Assembly (NCBI GenBank): GCA_965218555.1
Contig: OZ244625.1
Location: 5,146,001 to 5,210,000 of the forward strand
Direction: 5' to 3'
Length of the DNA: 64,000 bases
Origin: JAPPLB01 sp965218555
GTDB lineage: Bacteria; Acidobacteriota; Terriglobia; Bryobacterales; UBA6623
The first letter of the stretch is position 1. Every line of letters starts with the position of its first letter. The notes under the pieces were generated by a model. That model did not search any database. It saw only the letters and a program-made list of their open reading frames with translations, and was not told the DNA's origin. Of this stretch, positions 62,149-64,000 are shown piece by piece. The position numbers and the translations under genes were made by a program.

Positions 62149-64000
62149 ATGCAGGCATCAAGCCTCGTCCGGGCTGCGGCGTTTCTCGTCTGGGGCGCAC
62201 TCCCCCTTGCCGCACAGCAAGGTGATGACAAAGCGTTCTCAGCCGACGCACTCCGTTTTTTTGAAAACGAGGTCCGGCCTCTGCTTTCAACCAAGTGCGC
62301 AGCTTGCCATAACGACAAGCTGCTCACCAGCGGCTTATCGGTAGAGAGCCGCGAATCCATACTGATGGGCGGCAACCGCGGGCAAGCAGCGTTTCCGGGG
62401 TCCCCGGAAGACAGTCTGCTGATCCATGCCACTCGCCAAAGCGACGAACTCAAAATGCCTCCCGGCGGCAAGCTGGCTCCCGGGGAACTTGCCGCGCTCG
62501 CCCGCTGGGTCGAGTTGGGTCTTCCATGGCCCACTGCGACCCGTGCGAAGGGACCCGCGGACGATTCGTCGACGCATTGGTCTTTTCGACCGCTTCGCCG
62601 CCCCCGCCCGCCGAAGGTTTCCCAGGCGTCGTGGGTACGCAATCCGATCGACCGTTTCATCCTGGCGCGTATCGAGAACAAAGGTTTGACGCCTTCACCG
62701 GAAGCCGAGCGGACCACATTGATCCGGCGGTTGTACATCGACCTGGTCGGCCTGCTGCCTACGCCGGAAGAGGTCGATGCTTTCGTGAAGGACGACCGTC
62801 CCGACACTTACGAACAGCTTGTCGATCAGGTGCTCGATTCTCCCCATTACGGCGAACGGTGGGGACGTCACTGGCTCGATCTGGCGCGCTACGCCGACTC
62901 GAACGGATACAACAACGACGGCGAACGCAAGATCTGGATGTACCGCGAGTGGGTGATCGAAGCCTTCAACCGCGACCTCCCTTTCGACCAATTCGTGATC
63001 GAGCAGATCGCCGGAGATCTCCTGCCGAACCCCACCAAACAGCAGATCGTAGCGACCGGCTTTCACCGCAACACCCTGTTGAACCTGGAAGGCGGCGTCG
63101 ACTTCGAGCAGTATCGCGTCGAAGCCGTGGTTGATCGGGTCGACACAACCGGAATGGCTTTCCTGGGACTGACGCTCGGCTGCGCGCGCTGCCACGATCA
63201 CAAGTTCGACCCGATCACGCAGCAGGATTTCTATCGATTCTTCGCTTTCTTCAACAGCATCGACGAGTTGAGCGGAGAGTTTAAAGACCGAGAAGGGCGT
63301 CTGCGTGCTTTCGAGCCGGTGCTGGAGTTCGGCACGCCCGAGCAGCATACGCGGCGCGAGGCAATCCGGGCTCAGCTCAAGGTCATGGAGCAGGAGTTGG
63401 AAAACTACAAGGACCAACTCCTGGAGAAGCAATCCGAGTGGGAGGCGTCTCTGGACAGCGATGCGCTCGAGAAATTGACGCCGGGGCAACGCGCCATCCT
63501 CGATATCCCCATGGAGGAACGCCACGAGGTACAGCACAATGTCATCCGAGGCGCCTATTTCGAGCAGGATTTTGGACATCAAGCGCGTAATAAGGCGATC
63601 GCGGCGGTAAGGAAGATCGAGCCCGAGATACCCAGTACGCTCGTGATGAGGGAATTGCCGATGCCTCGTCCGACGCACGTATTTTTGGGCGGAGAGTTTC
63701 TGAACAAGGGCATCCGAGTCGAGCCCGGCACGCCCGCGGCTTTGCCCCCGCTTCCGCACCAGGACGGCTATACCCGCGTCGACCTGGCTCGCTGGCTGGT
63801 GAGCGAGAAGAATCCCCTGACGCCCAGGGTCACCATGAACCGCATTTGGCAACGCTATTTCGGCCGCGGCATTGTCAAGACGGAAAACGATTTCGGCACC
63901 CAGGGTACGCTGCCGACGCACCCCAGCCTGCTGGATTGGTTGTCCGCGGAGTTCATCGAGCAGCGTTGGAGCCTGAAAGCGATGCATCGCTTGATCGTGA
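62149..64000 (+). CDS. exported cytochrome-c/DUF1549/DUF1553 protein, C-terminus beyond the window
   Basis: The frame from ATG 62149 is open to the window end (617 codons). A signal peptide (VRAAAFLVWGALPLAAQQ) precedes a planctomycete-type cytochrome c domain with CAACHND near residue 52 and KMPPGGKLAPGELAALARWV. The DUF1549 domain begins NPIDRFILARIENKGLTPSP and has LARYADSNGYNNDGER. A second CXXCH, CARCHDHKFDPI, is near residue 345. After a coiled-coil-like stretch (QLKVMEQELENYKDQLLEKQ) DUF1553 begins (NPLTPRVTMNRIWQRYFGRG). A DUF1501 gene is expected just beyond the edge. Confidence 0.92.
   Translation, partial: MQASSLVRAAAFLVWGALPLAAQQGDDKAFSADALRFFENEVRPLLSTKCAACHNDKLLTSGLSVESRESILMGGNRGQAAFPGSPEDSLLIHATRQSDELKMPPGGKLAPGELAALARWVELGLPWPTATRAKGPADDSSTHWSFRPLRRPRPPKVSQASWVRNPIDRFILARIENKGLTPSPEAERTTLIRRLYIDLVGLLPTPEEVDAFVKDDRPDTYEQLVDQVLDSPHYGERWGRHWLDLARYADSNGYNNDGERKIWMYREWVIEAFNRDLPFDQFVIEQIAGDLLPNPTKQQIVATGFHRNTLLNLEGGVDFEQYRVEAVVDRVDTTGMAFLGLTLGCARCHDHKFDPITQQDFYRFFAFFNSIDELSGEFKDREGRLRAFEPVLEFGTPEQHTRREAIRAQLKVMEQELENYKDQLLEKQSEWEASLDSDALEKLTPGQRAILDIPMEERHEVQHNVIRGAYFEQDFGHQARNKAIAAVRKIEPEIPSTLVMRELPMPRPTHVFLGGEFLNKGIRVEPGTPAALPPLPHQDGYTRVDLARWLVSEKNPLTPRVTMNRIWQRYFGRGIVKTENDFGTQGTLPTHPSLLDWLSAEFIEQRWSLKAMHRLIV

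Noticed and set aside
62695..63987. 430-codon frame on the minus strand
   Set aside because: It is the antisense of the DUF1549/DUF1553 gene, which has clear motifs on the plus strand. Long antisense frames are expected at this GC content.
1..64000. CRISPR arrays, retrons, diversity-generating retroelements, prophage genes and rRNA
   Set aside because: I looked for reverse-transcriptase motifs, spacer-repeat arrays, template/variable repeat pairs, phage structural genes and rRNA segments and saw none that I could support.

Overview
The window is high-GC DNA that most resembles a member of the Acidobacteriota, probably Bryobacterales/Solibacter-like; this is an inference. The reasons are the CRTAC1/ASPIC-type protein at the left edge, the DUF1549/DUF1553 plus DUF1501 gene pairs at both ends, the many Tat-exported enzymes, and gene families typical of that group (DUF2203, infA, exported DHDPS-like and SelA-like proteins). 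Planctomycetes share some of these families and cannot be fully excluded.

Layout. 0-7 kb: an exported cytochrome-associated DUF1549/DUF1553 protein, a DUF1501 protein, a formylglycine-enzyme-fold protein and a large esterase, all on the plus strand. 7-9 kb: a truncated Tat gene, a small membrane protein and an intact IS481-family element with a 6-bp NCTAGN target duplication. 9-22.7 kb: housekeeping and transport genes (tRNA-Pro, ABC exporter, MFS, a sugar isomerase/kinase/unknown trio, cysteine desulfurase, DUF2203, VOC protein, infA, osmoprotectant ABC transporter). 22.7-32 kb: an accessory island of toxin-antitoxin genes and relics (two PIN relics, vapBC-like, higBA, a lone higA), a retropepsin-like protease, a HEPN-like protein and a single-chain Type ISP restriction-modification enzyme. 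32-37 kb: ferrochelatase, two tiny membrane proteins, a MocA/XdhC pair and a quinone oxidoreductase. 37-52.5 kb: three adjacent giant secreted proteins on the minus strand that share a C-terminal repeated module. Two carry a GWD/PPDK-like dikinase region and the third is a subtilase. 53-64 kb: cupin, enolase-superfamily, DHDPS-like and SelA-like exported enzymes, a vWA lipoprotein, a histidine phosphatase and a second, partial DUF1549/DUF1553 protein.

The two most striking signals are not ordinary genes. The first is a dispersed element of about 180 bp that is an imperfect palindrome along its whole length, with 19-bp terminal inverted repeats. It recurs at least ten times between 13 and 57 kb, mostly flush against stop codons or just upstream of starts, and exists as full, internally deleted, half-duplicated and decayed copies. 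The second is simple-sequence repeats in the giant secreted genes: 28 units of a heptamer at the 5' end of one and four units of a pentamer inside another. In both cases a change in unit number would switch the reading frame, as in contingency (phase-variation) loci. The same genes also show a premature TGA, a poly-G tract and a higBA module inserted beside a truncated small gene, so this region is evolving quickly.

All calls come from reading the sequence and from recalled family motifs. No database search was run.
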